Below are positions 53,256-63,577 of a stretch of DNA of 64,000 nt, in pieces. Every line of letters starts with the position of its first letter. Positions within the stretch are counted from its first letter, which is position 1. Source of the DNA: Pseudoteredinibacter isoporae (GTDB taxonomy: Bacteria > Pseudomonadota > Gammaproteobacteria > Pseudomonadales > Cellvibrionaceae); NCBI RefSeq assembly GCF_011602085.1, contig NZ_JAAONY010000001.1:1798001-1862000 (forward strand), written 5' to 3'. The notes under the pieces are model-generated. The model made no database searches and was not told the origin of the DNA. It worked only from the letters and a program-made list of their open reading frames with translations. A program made the translations under genes and the position numbers.

Positions 53256-54275
53256 ATGAATGAAAATATCCCTCCACTGGAAGACATTGAAGACCTGGCT
53301 GATGAGTCCGGGGTAAAGAAAGTCGAGGAATCGGCCACGGTGCCGGTGACCGCCAGTGGACAGCGCCTTGATCAGGCGGCCGCTGAGCTGTTTTCGTCGT
53401 ATTCCCGCTCCAAGCTGCAAGCCTGGATCAAGAGTGGTGAGTTGACGGTGAATGGCTCAAAGGCGAAAACCCGAGACAAAATGCTCGGGGGAGAACAGCT
53501 TGACCTCAACGCAGAGCTGCAAGAACAGGGCAGCTGGAAGCCTGAAGCGATTGATCTCGATATCGTTTATGAAGATGAGGCCATTCTGGTGTTGAACAAG
53601 CCGATGGGCCTGGTGGTTCATCCGGCAGCGGGAAATCATACCGGGACGTTGTTAAACGCTTTGCTCCATCACAGTCCGGATCTTATTCATGTGCCCAGGG
53701 CTGGTATTGTGCACCGTCTGGATAAAGACACCACCGGCTTGATGGTGGTGGCAAAAACACTCGAAGCCCATACCGATCTGGTGGCACAGTTGCAGGAACG
53801 CAGTGTCTCCCGTGAATATGAAGCCATCTCCCAGGGCGTGATGACCGGTGGTGGTATGGTTGAAGCGAATATCGGTCGCCACCCCAAACAGCGCACCAAA
53901 ATGGCGGTATCCAATTTCGGTGGTAAAGAAGCCATTACTCACTACCGTGTGATTCAGCGCTTCGATGCTTATACCCATATTCGCTTGAAGCTCGAAACCG
54001 GTCGCACCCATCAAATTCGCGTGCATATGTCCCATATCGGTTATCCGCTGGTGGGCGATTCAGCCTACGCCGGACGTTTTAAAATTCCCAAAGGGCTGGA
54101 TAAGGCACTGATTGAAAAACTGCGCAGTTTCCCGCGTCAGGCTCTGCATGCGGCCCAATTGGGTTTAATCCACCCGATTAGCGGTGAATATATGGAATGG
54201 GAAGCGGATCTGCCGGAAGATATGGTGGATTTGCTGAGGGAATTAAAAGACGCCCAGGGCCCGGCGTATATTTAA
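53256..54275 (+). CDS. rluD: 23S rRNA pseudouridine synthase RluD
   Basis: 339 residues. An N-terminal S4 domain (residues about 35-95, SRSKLQAWIKSGELTVNG) precedes the RluA-family catalytic domain with the catalytic Asp in HRLDKDTTGLMVVAKT. RluD modifies three uridines in helix 69 of 23S rRNA and is needed for ribosome assembly. The bamD-rluD-pgeF-clpB order is conserved in gammaproteobacteria. Confidence 0.95.
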   Translation: MNENIPPLEDIEDLADESGVKKVEESATVPVTASGQRLDQAAAELFSSYSRSKLQAWIKSGELTVNGSKAKTRDKMLGGEQLDLNAELQEQGSWKPEAIDLDIVYEDEAILVLNKPMGLVVHPAAGNHTGTLLNALLHHSPDLIHVPRAGIVHRLDKDTTGLMVVAKTLEAHTDLVAQLQERSVSREYEAISQGVMTGGGMVEANIGRHPKQRTKMAVSNFGGKEAITHYRVIQRFDAYTHIRLKLETGRTHQIRVHMSHIGYPLVGDSAYAGRFKIPKGLDKALIEKLRSFPRQALHAAQLGLIHPISGEYMEWEADLPEDMVDLLRELKDAQGPAYI

Positions 54276-54305
54276 CAGGGATTGAGAACAGGCAAGGAGA
54301 TCAAT

Positions 54306-55094
54306 ATGGCGAGTGCATTTGCGTATCAACCTGACATTCCTCTGCCGGATAATATCGCTGTGATGGTTAGCCGGCGTGACGGTGGGCAAAGCTCCGGTCC
54401 TTATGGCAGCTTTAATATCGCCGATCACGTCGGCGATGAACCGGACTCTGTGTCAGCGAACCGCGAGCTTTTGTTGGCCGAAATGACTGGCGCTGAACAG
54501 ATCCAGTGGCTGACACAAACCCACAGCTGCCAGATGATTAAAGCTGGCGAGAGTCAGAGCCCCAATGCCGATGCCTGTTATACCGAAGAGGCGGGGTTGG
54601 CCTGTGCTGTGATGACCGCCGATTGCCTGCCGGTGCTGTTATGGAAGGAAGACGGTTCAGCGGTTGCCGCTGTGCATGCGGGTTGGCGAGGTTTGGCCAA
54701 TGGTATTTTGTCTGAAAATTTTCCTGAGTTACGTCGCCTGGGTTCAACAGACAGCCCCTGGCAGGCATACATCGGGCCGGCCATCAGTCAGGCGCATTTT
54801 GAGGTTGGGGTAGAGGTTCTGGAAACGTTTTTTGAGGTCGCCACAACACCCGAGTTGTTGGAAGCCACTGTTGCAGCGTCTGAACCGTCTAAGCTGAATC
54901 CTCTCAAATATCATCTCAATCTGGCCGCTATCGCTCGGGCACAGTTATTGGATCTGGGGGTCACCGCTGTGTTCGGTGGTGACGAGTGCAGCTTTGAGGA
55001 CAGCGATCATTATTTTTCCTATCGCCGCGCCAGCAAAGCAGGTGATGTCCGCTGTGGACGTATGGCCAGTTTGATCTGGCGCAAGCAGAATTAA
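54306..55094 (+). CDS. pgeF: Peptidoglycan editing factor PgeF (YfiH/LACC1 family)
   Basis: 262 residues from the ATG at 54306, preceded by AAGGAG. Characteristic metal/active-site motifs: TQTHSCQM, TADCLPVLL and AVHAGWRGL. The family removes wrongly incorporated amino acids from peptidoglycan precursors, and members also show purine-nucleoside activity. 30 bp after rluD, in the same operon. Confidence 0.93.
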   Translation: MASAFAYQPDIPLPDNIAVMVSRRDGGQSSGPYGSFNIADHVGDEPDSVSANRELLLAEMTGAEQIQWLTQTHSCQMIKAGESQSPNADACYTEEAGLACAVMTADCLPVLLWKEDGSAVAAVHAGWRGLANGILSENFPELRRLGSTDSPWQAYIGPAISQAHFEVGVEVLETFFEVATTPELLEATVAASEPSKLNPLKYHLNLAAIARAQLLDLGVTAVFGGDECSFEDSDHYFSYRRASKAGDVRCGRMASLIWRKQN

Positions 55095-55122
55095 CTTTAT
55101 AAACAGTCGATAAGAAAACGTA

Positions 55123-55150
55123 TTGAAAAGCGTCAGTCTGACCCCATCAT
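55123..55150 (+). promoter_or_regulatory. Sigma32 (heat-shock) promoter of clpB
   Basis: TTGAAA at 55123-55128, a 13-nt spacer and CCCCAT at 55142-55147, matching the RpoH consensus TTGAAA-N12-14-CCCCAT. It lies about 105 bp before the clpB start. Confidence 0.8.
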
Positions 55151-55252
55151 AGAAGTAACGGGGCAGGCTGCCCCATGTGCGAGCTGTGCTTGGAATCAAG
55201 GCAGCTTATTATTTGCAAGGCCTGATGGCTTGCAGGACACATAGAGGTGACT

Positions 55253-57886
55253 ATGCGATTTGATCGTCTTACCAATCAGTTACAAACCGCCCTTTCCGAG
55301 GCGCAATCCCTGGCTGTCGGCCGGGATCATACCCAATTAGAAGCTGTTCATTTGCTGGCGGCCATGTTGCAGCAACAAGGCAGTGCCGTGCGCCCTTTAT
55401 TGAATCAGGCGGGCTTCGATATGGCGGGCCTGAACCAGGCCATTGAAAAAAAATTGCAGGAACTGGCCAAGGTGAGCAATCCCACCGGCGACGTTCCCTT
55501 ATCAAGTGAACTGGCTCGTTTATTAAATCTGGCTGACAAAACGGCGCAGCAGCAAGGCGACCAGTTTATTGCGAGTGAAGCCGTATTACTGGCTGCCTGG
55601 AAAGATGGCAGTAACTCTCTGGCAGCTCTGCTGGATGCCCACGGCGATATTAAACATCTGGAACACACCATTAAAAGTATTCGTGGAGGTGAATCGGTGG
55701 ATAGCCCTGAGGCGGAAGGCAATCGTCAGGCATTGGATAAATACACGGTTGATCTCACCGAGCGGGCACTGGCTGGCAAGCTGGACCCGGTGATCGGCCG
55801 CGATGATGAAATTCGTCGTACTGTGCAGGTTTTACAGCGCCGAACAAAAAACAATCCGGTATTAATTGGTGAGCCGGGTGTGGGTAAAACGGCGATTGTT
55901 GAAGGCCTGGCCCAGCGCATTGTAAACGGTGAAGTGCCCGAAGGATTAAAAGACAAAAAACTTTTATCTTTGGATCTTGGTTCACTCCTGGCTGGCGCCA
56001 AATATCGCGGCGAATTCGAAGAACGCTTAAAAAGTGTGTTGAATGAGTTGGCCAAACAAGAAGGCCAGGTGATTTTATTTATTGATGAATTGCACACCAT
56101 GGTTGGAGCGGGTAAAACCGACGGCGCTATGGATGCCGGCAACATGCTTAAGCCGGCACTGGCGCGTGGTGAATTGCATTGTGTGGGTGCAACCACATTG
56201 GATGAGTATCGTCAGTATATTGAAAAAGATGCGGCGCTTGAACGTCGCTTCCAAAAGGTTCAGGTGGATGAACCCACCGAGGAAGATACCATTGCAATTC
56301 TTCGTGGTCTGAAAGAGCGCTATGAAGTTCACCACGGTGTGGACATCACCGATGCCGCGATTATTGCCGCAACTAAGTTGTCCCAGCGTTACATCAGCGA
56401 TCGTCAGTTGCCGGATAAGGCTATTGATCTGGTTGATGAAGCGGCCAGCCGCATTCGTATGGAGATCGATTCCAAGCCTGAAGACATGGATCGATTAGAG
56501 CGCCGTTTGATTCAATTAAAAATTGAACGTGAAGCGGTAAAAAAAGACGAGTCGGAAAGTGCGCGCAAACAATTGCAATTGCTTGATACCGATATTCTCG
56601 AAGTCGAACGAAAGTACGCCGACCTGGATGAAATCTGGCGCGCTGAAAAGTCGGCGCTCAGCGGTTCAGCAGAGATCAAGAGTCAGCTTGAGCAAGCGCG
56701 ACTGGATTTGGATGCTGCGCGCCGAGCGGGTGACCTGGGGCGCATGTCGGAGTTGCAATACGGTTTGATTCCCCAGCTGGAAAAGCAGATTGCAGCGGCA
56801 GATACTGCTGAGCAAGCACCCATGCAGTTACTGCGTAATAAGGTGACCGATGAGGAAATTGCTGAAGTGGTGTCCAAGTGGACCGGGATTCCCGTGAGCA
56901 AGATGCTTGAAGGTGAGCGTGAAAAGCTGTTGCAGATGGAAGACGTTTTGCACAAGCGCGTTATTGGACAGAGTGAGGCGGTTGTTGCAGTCTCCAATGC
57001 CGTGCGCCGTTCACGCGCCGGTTTGTCAGACCCCAATCGTCCTAACGGCTCCTTCCTGTTTTTGGGGCCAACGGGTGTGGGTAAAACGGAATTGTGTAAA
57101 GCTCTGGCGACGTTCCTGTTTGATACTGAGGACGCTCTGGTGCGCATTGATATGTCGGAGTTTATGGAGAAGCACTCCGTAGCCCGATTGATTGGCGCAC
57201 CTCCGGGTTATGTCGGCTACGAAGAGGGCGGTTACCTCACCGAAGCGGTGCGTCGTAAGCCTTATTCGGTTGTCCTGCTGGATGAAATCGAAAAAGCACA
57301 TCCGGATGTATTCAATATTCTGCTGCAGGTGTTGGAAGATGGCCGTTTAACCGATGGCCAGGGTCGCACGGTTGATTTTCGCAACACAGTAGTCGTGATG
57401 ACGTCGAATATGGGTTCTGATCGAATTCAGGATCTGGCCAATGACCGATCTTACGATGCCATCGACTTTAATGCGCCGGCGGGTGATTCCAGTTTGACGG
57501 AAACCCGTTACGCGGCGATGAAAGATGCGGTGATGGAAGTCGTGGCTCAACATTTCCGTCCTGAACTGATTAACCGTATCGATGAATCGGTTGTGTTCCA
57601 CCCTCTGGGTAAAGAACATATTCAGAAAATTGCCAATATTCAGCTGGCGAGTTTGGGCAAGCGTTTAGCTGAGCGAGAGCTGAGTTTGCAGTTAGATCCG
57701 GCGGTCATGGATAAAATCTCGGAAGCGGGTTTCGATCCGGTGTACGGCGCGAGGCCTCTGAAACGCGCCATTCAGGCATTGGTAGAGAACCCACTGGCGG
57801 AAGATATTCTGGCCGGGAAGTTTTCGCCGGGGCAAACCATTGTGGCCAGTTTGGCAGGTAATAAGCTGGAATTCAGAAGCCAGTAA
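55253..57886 (+). CDS. clpB: Disaggregase chaperone ClpB
   Basis: 877 residues from the ATG at 55253, with AGAGGTG upstream. An N-domain (two Clp repeats) is followed by AAA-1 with [15 protein letters not shown] and a coiled-coil M-domain (residues about 410-525). AAA-2 follows with [38 protein letters not shown] and LLDEIEKAH. No ClpP-binding loop is seen, as expected for ClpB. It rescues aggregated proteins with DnaK. Heat-shock promoter upstream and terminator downstream. Confidence 0.97.
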   Translation: MRFDRLTNQLQTALSEAQSLAVGRDHTQLEAVHLLAAMLQQQGSAVRPLLNQAGFDMAGLNQAIEKKLQELAKVSNPTGDVPLSSELARLLNLADKTAQQQGDQFIASEAVLLAAWKDGSNSLAALLDAHGDIKHLEHTIKSIRGGESVDSPEAEGNRQALDKYTVDLTERALAGKLDPVIGRDDEIRRTVQVLQRRTKNNPVLIGEPGVGKTAIVEGLAQRIVNGEVPEGLKDKKLLSLDLGSLLAGAKYRGEFEERLKSVLNELAKQEGQVILFIDELHTMVGAGKTDGAMDAGNMLKPALARGELHCVGATTLDEYRQYIEKDAALERRFQKVQVDEPTEEDTIAILRGLKERYEVHHGVDITDAAIIAATKLSQRYISDRQLPDKAIDLVDEAASRIRMEIDSKPEDMDRLERRLIQLKIEREAVKKDESESARKQLQLLDTDILEVERKYADLDEIWRAEKSALSGSAEIKSQLEQARLDLDAARRAGDLGRMSELQYGLIPQLEKQIAAADTAEQAPMQLLRNKVTDEEIAEVVSKWTGIPVSKMLEGEREKLLQMEDVLHKRVIGQSEAVVAVSNAVRRSRAGLSDPNRPNGSFLFLGPTGVGKTELCKALATFLFDTEDALVRIDMSEFMEKHSVARLIGAPPGYVGYEEGGYLTEAVRRKPYSVVLLDEIEKAHPDVFNILLQVLEDGRLTDGQGRTVDFRNTVVVMTSNMGSDRIQDLANDRSYDAIDFNAPAGDSSLTETRYAAMKDAVMEVVAQHFRPELINRIDESVVFHPLGKEHIQKIANIQLASLGKRLAERELSLQLDPAVMDKISEAGFDPVYGARPLKRAIQALVENPLAEDILAGKFSPGQTIVASLAGNKLEFRSQ

Positions 57887-57916
57887 TTAGGTATCTCTAA
57901 ACAACGCTCGAACCCG

Positions 57917-57952
57917 AAAGCCCGCAATGCTCAATATTGCGGGCTTTTTTTT
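57917..57952 (+). terminator. Rho-independent terminator after clpB
   Basis: AAAGCCCGCAAT / ATTGCGGGCTTT stem followed by eight T in all. It may also act on the convergent serine hydrolase gene. Confidence 0.9.
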
Positions 57953-57957
57953 GCCTT

Positions 57958-59871
57958 TTAAACGGAGAAGTACTTAAAACCCAAAAGATTCCAGTATTGA
58001 TAAAAGTACAGACTGAAGAGGCTGATCGTCAGGGTGCTGTAGGCCAGCAGTTTGGTTTTTATTCCGAATGGAGCCTGTCGATATTTCACCAGAATGGCAA
58101 GCAGGGCCAAACTTGCCAAGGCCGAAAGCAGTGGAAAGCAAAGTGCGATGGTCAGAGACGCAGGAATGCCATTAACGATGGTGGGCAGGCTCAGCAAACT
58201 GAGCGTCATCAGAATAAAAAAGGCCAGGGTCGATACAGCCCAGACAATCTGTGAATAAAACAGGGCTTTTTGACCGGTGTGGTTTGCATAATGAGTGCTC
58301 TTGTACAGCAGATGAATCAGTAGAGCCAGGGCAAACAGAGGAATTACCATCAGCACAATAAGGGTGAATGTCTTTGATTCGAATAATGGCGCTTTGTAAT
58401 ACTGGGTGTAGGCGCGACCGTCCACTATCATATCGCTGACCTGGCTTTTTTGATTGCGCTGGAAGGCAATACGACCGAAGCCATGCGCTTCTCGAAACAA
58501 GTCCTTATCGACCATGTGGTAGCGTTTTCCGCTGTAGAGCAGGGCAGCACTTTGATCTGAGTGAACAACTTGAACGGATTTACCGTTGAGCACCCTCAAC
58601 AATGCTTCGGCCTTGCTGAAACTGCCACGCCAAGGCAGATAGTCGCCACGGTATTCCTGTAAGTCCTGCGCTGTGGTTTTTATGGTCTTGGGAGTGCCGG
58701 AATGTTCAGAAAAGAATCGAGTGTAAAAATTTTGTAAAAAATCTTTGTAAACAGAGCGTCCTCCGGCTCCGGAAAACGAGGCAAACACCACCAGGTTTTC
58801 TTTCTGGGAAATCCCCAAATGGGAAAAGAAGTACGCGCTGGCGCCTTCGTGGCCAAACAATTCCAAGGTTTCGTTACCAAAGCGGCGCTTAATGAAGCCC
58901 ATGCCCATGCCGCGTGTGCGTTCATCGTGGCTAAACCCTTGTTCGAGCATTTGTTGCAGAGTGCTTGCCTGTAGAATTTGTTGATTCTGATACTGCCCAT
59001 TCTGTAACAGAGCGATACCAAACTTCATGACGTCATTGGCTGACATGGCCGCTGAGCCCGCAGGCGCAAAACCGGAAATACGTTCATAGGGTTTGGCTTT
59101 ATATCTGCCGGCTGACCATTGATAGGCTTGAACGGCATGATTTTCCAGGGTGGGCGGGAGCGGTTCAATAAAGCTCGCGTATTGCATACCGAGAACATTA
59201 AAAATACGCTTCTGCACATAATTTTCAAAGGTCTCGCCGCTGACATTGGCGACAATTAATCCCGCTAATGCGGTTCCCCAATTCGAATAGGCCGTGTGTA
59301 AGCCCGGTGGGTTGATGCGTTCAGGTTGATATTTTTCCAGGGCTTCGGGAAGGGGAAGCACCAATTCGGGTTTATCCAGAATGAGGTAACCCAGAGCGCC
59401 ATCTTCAAAACCAGCCGTATGAGTCATCAGGTGACGAAGAGTTACTGGCTGCCCCGGCCAGCTGTCTTTTACCTGAAAGCGCTTAAGGTAGAGGTTTACA
59501 TCGTTGTCGAGATCCAGCTTGCCAGATTCGACCTGCTGCATCACGGCGACCCAGGTAAACAGTTTGGATATGGAGCCCGGACGAAACAAGCTGCTTTCCG
59601 CTTGCACGGGTTTTGCGGACTGTTGACCGTCGCCTAGGCTCTGTGAGCCATACCCTTTACTCAGCAAAAACTGGCCATCCTTGTAAATTGAAATAACCCC
59701 CGAAGGGCTGTGATGTTTATCCATCGAGCTTTTAATCAGCCCATCAAGATAGGCTTCCAGCAGCGCGGGGTCTTCCAAATCGGTTACGCGCTTGTCAGCC
59801 ATGGCGCTGATACTCAGCAGGTAAAGGCATGAAAGTAGGCTGCTTATTATCTTCATCATTCTTGTGATCAT
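57958..59871 (-). CDS. Serine hydrolase (beta-lactamase class C fold) with C-terminal membrane domain
   Basis: 637 residues (ATG at 59856 would remove five). Signal peptide 1-25. The catalytic S100-I-S-K103 (RPGSISKLF) and Y195-S-N197 of class C/PBP4-type enzymes are present, as is HTAGFEDG. The C-terminal 150 residues hold four transmembrane helices. The catalytic domain should face the periplasm. Probably a peptidase or esterase acting on material brought in by the TonB receptor upstream. Confidence 0.86.
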   Translation of the reverse strand: MITRMMKIISSLLSCLYLLSISAMADKRVTDLEDPALLEAYLDGLIKSSMDKHHSPSGVISIYKDGQFLLSKGYGSQSLGDGQQSAKPVQAESSLFRPGSISKLFTWVAVMQQVESGKLDLDNDVNLYLKRFQVKDSWPGQPVTLRHLMTHTAGFEDGALGYLILDKPELVLPLPEALEKYQPERINPPGLHTAYSNWGTALAGLIVANVSGETFENYVQKRIFNVLGMQYASFIEPLPPTLENHAVQAYQWSAGRYKAKPYERISGFAPAGSAAMSANDVMKFGIALLQNGQYQNQQILQASTLQQMLEQGFSHDERTRGMGMGFIKRRFGNETLELFGHEGASAYFFSHLGISQKENLVVFASFSGAGGRSVYKDFLQNFYTRFFSEHSGTPKTIKTTAQDLQEYRGDYLPWRGSFSKAEALLRVLNGKSVQVVHSDQSAALLYSGKRYHMVDKDLFREAHGFGRIAFQRNQKSQVSDMIVDGRAYTQYYKAPLFESKTFTLIVLMVIPLFALALLIHLLYKSTHYANHTGQKALFYSQIVWAVSTLAFFILMTLSLLSLPTIVNGIPASLTIALCFPLLSALASLALLAILVKYRQAPFGIKTKLLAYSTLTISLFSLYFYQYWNLLGFKYFSV

Positions 59872-59962
59872 TTTGGGCCCCTGCTTAATGGTATGGGCAA
59901 TCTACGTGCTTAAAGAAACAAAGACAGGATATTCGTCACTTTTTAGCGATAAATATTCAGGC

Positions 59963-59985
59963 AAAAAAAACCCCCTTGCGGGGGT
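59963..59985 (-). terminator. Hairpin with U-run between TonB receptor and serine hydrolase
   Basis: On the minus strand ACCCCC-GCAA-GGGGGT is followed by a run of eight T. A second small hairpin, CCGGT/ACCGG, precedes it at 59986-60000. It ends or attenuates receptor transcription. Confidence 0.8.
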
Positions 59986-60029
59986 CCGGTAAAACACCGG
60001 AGAGTATGTATTAGGCTCTTGGTGCAGAA

Positions 60030-62237
60030 TCAGAATTGGTAGCGATATCGAACGCCCACTGTTCTGGGGGGCGTAAAGATCGCTGATGAAAAAAGCTGGC
60101 CGTTATTGGACAGGCTGTCGCTGCGGTTCACTATGGACTGCTCATCCAGCAAATTGTTCAAATAAAAACTGATTTGTTGTTTACCCTGCTCAAAATTCAG
60201 GCTGCTATCTACAAGGGAGTAGGCATCAACCGTCATAGCTTGTTGAACTTGGGAGCGGGAAAAAGTGGAATCGTTTTCGCCGATATAGCGCAGTCCGACA
60301 TTCAAGGCTGTTTGCCACTCATTGATCTCCGGGAGGGCGTAGTTGAATTGAATCGACCCCGACCACAGGGCTTGCCCAGGATAACGCTCGCCACGAATCG
60401 CACCGAGTGTTGTTTCTTGTTCATCGAGTTCGCTGTCGCTATAACTGAGACCCAGTTGAAGCTGGAGTTTGTCTCCGATCAGGCTGCTAAGGGAGAACTC
60501 GGCCCCCTGTGAAATCAGACTGCCCTGTGCATTGGCACCAACGGAAACGCCGTTAAATACAAAACGAGTTTGGAAGTTATCCCAATCGGAATACCACAGG
60601 GCGAATTCATAGCGGCTGTCCAGATCTGGCAGTATGCCTTTCATGCCCAGCTCATAGCTCCAGATTTTATCGGCTTCAACAAACGGCTGGGCCAGGTTTT
60701 CACCCGTAGCGGGGTTGAGCAGTGCCAGATTAGAGGATATTGGGCGATATCCGCTTGAAGCTCGGGCATAGAGCGAATGATTTTCGTTGGGGCGATAACG
60801 CAGGGTAGCCAGGTAAGTGGACGTTTGATCCGAGAACCGACTTAAAGGCTGGCCAGGGCCGGTCAGTGGACCGACGCTAATATTTTCCATTTCGGTTTCG
60901 TGATCGCTGTAACGCATGCCCAATGTCACATCCAATTGCTCATTGGCGTACCAAGTCACATTGCCGAAAAGGGCATATTCCTCATAGGCGGATGGAAAGC
61001 TGACATCAAACAATCCGGCACCGAGAAACGGTTTCGGTTGAGCTTGTTGTCGGTTGCCGGCATCTTCGTTCATGTAAAACAAACCCAGTATCCACTCTAC
61101 GGTTTGGCTTTCGATAGAACTTAGACGAATCTCCTGAACAAAACGTTGCATGTCCTGAGCAGAAATGGTGATAACGCTTTCGGTGCTGCCCGCTGGCAGG
61201 CCGTAGATCAAATCATTCACTGGAGCCAACTGGGCACTGCGATCCAGATTAACAAACACGCTTCGGTCGCTCAGGCTGCTGCTGGACGTTACGCTGCCCC
61301 AACTGAAATCATAATCGATACTGAGGGAGCTGACTTCCGTTTTGCTTTCGAGAGGGAGAGGCTGATTGATGGTGCTGTAATCACCAAAGGCGGGGGTATC
61401 CGTACCGGGCAACAATGTTACATTACTGAGCAGGTCGCTTTGACCGGTTTGACGAAGGTATTTGAAATTAACGCTGGCGTTGTCGTTGGCCTCCCATAGG
61501 AGATTAACGGATAAGCCTTTGCTCCGTGCCTGGTCGGCACGTTTGCGCAGTGGTTCGCCATTGCTGGGATTAACCACTTGGGTAAAGCCGCTGTCTTCGG
61601 CCTGGAATAACGATAGAGTCGCCCCCAGTGAATTTTCAACAAGTGGCCCGCTAATTCGCCCACTGGCAATCACATTATGGCTGCCGGGGCCTTTGTTGTG
61701 AGACAGGTCGATACTGAATTCACCACGGACTTCATCCAGCGAAGGTGCTCGATTAATATAACGAATCATGCCGCCAACGGAAGAGGCACCATACAAAGTT
61801 CCCTGGGGGCCTTTGACCACCTCAATTCGACTTAAATCAATCAATGAGGCATCGATGGTGCCACCGGCGGCACCACTGAAACCACTGGCGCTGACCAATG
61901 GAGTATCATCGACATAGATGCCTACGGTTCTAATGGCACCGGACTGAGGGATGCCGCGCATGGTTATGGTGCCGACGCCACGGCCACCGCCATCCTCCCA
62001 GTTTATACCGGGTGTGTATTCGATAATATCTTGCAGTTCGTTTAGACCATTTTGCTGGAACGACTGCGGATCAACCGAAGCAACAGAAGCCGCGACATCC
62101 TGCAGATTTTCCGTACGGCGACTGGCCGTAACAATGATTTCTTCGAGCTGAGTAATTTCTTTTTGTGCGATAGCGAGTGGGCTTGTGCTGACGGTGCTGG
62201 CGGTCAGCAATACAATTTGAGCGTGCTTGGAAACCAT
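60030..62237 (-). CDS. TonB-dependent outer-membrane receptor
   Basis: 735 residues. A signal peptide ends near AIAQ; the plug starts LEEIIVTASRRTENLQDVAA and contains IEVVKGPQGTLYGASSVGGMIRY. The barrel ends VGVRYRYQF. Neighbours (AraC regulator, serine hydrolase, dipeptide epimerase) suggest a peptide or peptidoglycan-fragment ligand. Confidence 0.92.
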   Translation of the reverse strand: MVSKHAQIVLLTASTVSTSPLAIAQKEITQLEEIIVTASRRTENLQDVAASVASVDPQSFQQNGLNELQDIIEYTPGINWEDGGGRGVGTITMRGIPQSGAIRTVGIYVDDTPLVSASGFSGAAGGTIDASLIDLSRIEVVKGPQGTLYGASSVGGMIRYINRAPSLDEVRGEFSIDLSHNKGPGSHNVIASGRISGPLVENSLGATLSLFQAEDSGFTQVVNPSNGEPLRKRADQARSKGLSVNLLWEANDNASVNFKYLRQTGQSDLLSNVTLLPGTDTPAFGDYSTINQPLPLESKTEVSSLSIDYDFSWGSVTSSSSLSDRSVFVNLDRSAQLAPVNDLIYGLPAGSTESVITISAQDMQRFVQEIRLSSIESQTVEWILGLFYMNEDAGNRQQAQPKPFLGAGLFDVSFPSAYEEYALFGNVTWYANEQLDVTLGMRYSDHETEMENISVGPLTGPGQPLSRFSDQTSTYLATLRYRPNENHSLYARASSGYRPISSNLALLNPATGENLAQPFVEADKIWSYELGMKGILPDLDSRYEFALWYSDWDNFQTRFVFNGVSVGANAQGSLISQGAEFSLSSLIGDKLQLQLGLSYSDSELDEQETTLGAIRGERYPGQALWSGSIQFNYALPEINEWQTALNVGLRYIGENDSTFSRSQVQQAMTVDAYSLVDSSLNFEQGKQQISFYLNNLLDEQSIVNRSDSLSNNGQLFSSAIFTPPRTVGVRYRYQF

Positions 62238-62449
62238 GCTTTTCTCCTGTACGACTGCTTCTCTATTGTTTTATTTCGGTTGCGTAGCATGAAGAAAAAT
62301 CGTTAAAAAGAATTTGCATTTAGTAAAAGCTAATAGCTTGAGACTCAAGGGTGTTGGAAAATTTGCGATGTTTGGCTTCCCTGTAAAATGGAAAATTGTC
62401 AGTGGGGAATGCAGATTTTATTGGAGAGAGGGGCCGGTTCTATGGCAGC

Positions 62450-63472
62450 TCAGCTGCCAGGTGTCATGCCGTAGTGGTCGCGATAAGCACGAATAAAACA
62501 AGAGGCATCGGCGTAGCCAACGTGTTCAGCAACTTCGCCTACAGAGCCTTCATGGTATTGCAACATCTGTTTGGCAACTTCCAAACGCAGGCGGCGACGA
62601 TATTGCATGGGGGTTTCCTGGAATTCCGTGCGAAAGGCCTGGCTCAAAGTAGTTCTGTTAGTGCCAATACGCTGGGCAAGCTCATCAATAGTGTGGGCAA
62701 CAGAATATTCCCGATCGATAATCGCTTTGGTTTTCTGGGCAATATCCACACTGCGCGATAACTTGGCGCGGCTGCGAAGACCCGCTACGCCACGCCCTTG
62801 CCAGCGTGCGAAGTTAGCGGCATAAACCATAAATTCAATCGCTTTGGCTTTAATATAGGCGGGACGTAAACCGCCAAAGCGGCCAAATTCAGACAGCTCA
62901 TTGGCCGATACCATCAGCGACTTCGACGCTTCGAAGGTGCTGCTGGCGTGGGGGTGAATTAACTCTTCCTGCAACAATTGTTGCAACATACGCTCTGCGT
63001 GTTGGCCAACATTTAAATGGGATTTGAATGCTTCCAGACTCATATACAGAGCGACATTGCGATAACGGCTGCCCCCTTGCTGAAAGCGATTGAGCGTGCC
63101 GCGCTTGCTTAAAATATCCAGGCGGCAATCGCCTGGTTTGAGAATTTGCCGAGCGTTGTTGTTAATCGACACCTCATATTCGCCGGCAACACAGAGCTGC
63201 AGGGCCAGCCAATTGGCGCCGCTGTAACTGGTTTGAGAGGCCTTGTTGGCTTCGATGTTGCTGGTGATGACCGAGAAGTCCCGGCTTATTTGCACAATTT
63301 CCTGGCGGCCGTATAGAGCCTTGTTGTGGACGTGATAACGGGTAATATGACCGCCGGGGAAAAACTCTTCCGCCTCAATATCGAGGGTGTTATTGAGGAT
63401 CATTTCCTGCAGACTGGGGTCCTTGGAGGACGCAAAAGCGTCGGTAATCTCCCTGCGGATATGCTGTTTCAT
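62450..63472 (-). CDS. AraC-family transcriptional regulator
   Basis: 340 residues, soluble. The C-terminal AraC domain shows TIDELAQRIGTNRTTLSQAF and VGEVAEHVGYADASCFIRAY. The N-terminal 230 residues are cupin-like sensing sequence of the PchR style. Same direction as the TonB receptor, 212 bp upstream of it, so probably its activator. Confidence 0.85.
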   Translation of the reverse strand: MKQHIRREITDAFASSKDPSLQEMILNNTLDIEAEEFFPGGHITRYHVHNKALYGRQEIVQISRDFSVITSNIEANKASQTSYSGANWLALQLCVAGEYEVSINNNARQILKPGDCRLDILSKRGTLNRFQQGGSRYRNVALYMSLEAFKSHLNVGQHAERMLQQLLQEELIHPHASSTFEASKSLMVSANELSEFGRFGGLRPAYIKAKAIEFMVYAANFARWQGRGVAGLRSRAKLSRSVDIAQKTKAIIDREYSVAHTIDELAQRIGTNRTTLSQAFRTEFQETPMQYRRRLRLEVAKQMLQYHEGSVGEVAEHVGYADASCFIRAYRDHYGMTPGS

Positions 63473-63577
63473 GCCTGGGTGTACCGCTCTTAAATCAAAG
63501 ACTTGAGCCTACCCGATGTTGCACAATATTAATGTGCAAAAATTCAAATAAGATAGGCAATTTGTAAATATGCGAAT

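Noticed and set aside
55405-57301. Several antisense frames over clpB
   Set aside because: They mirror the GC and codon pattern of clpB and carry no recognisable domain.
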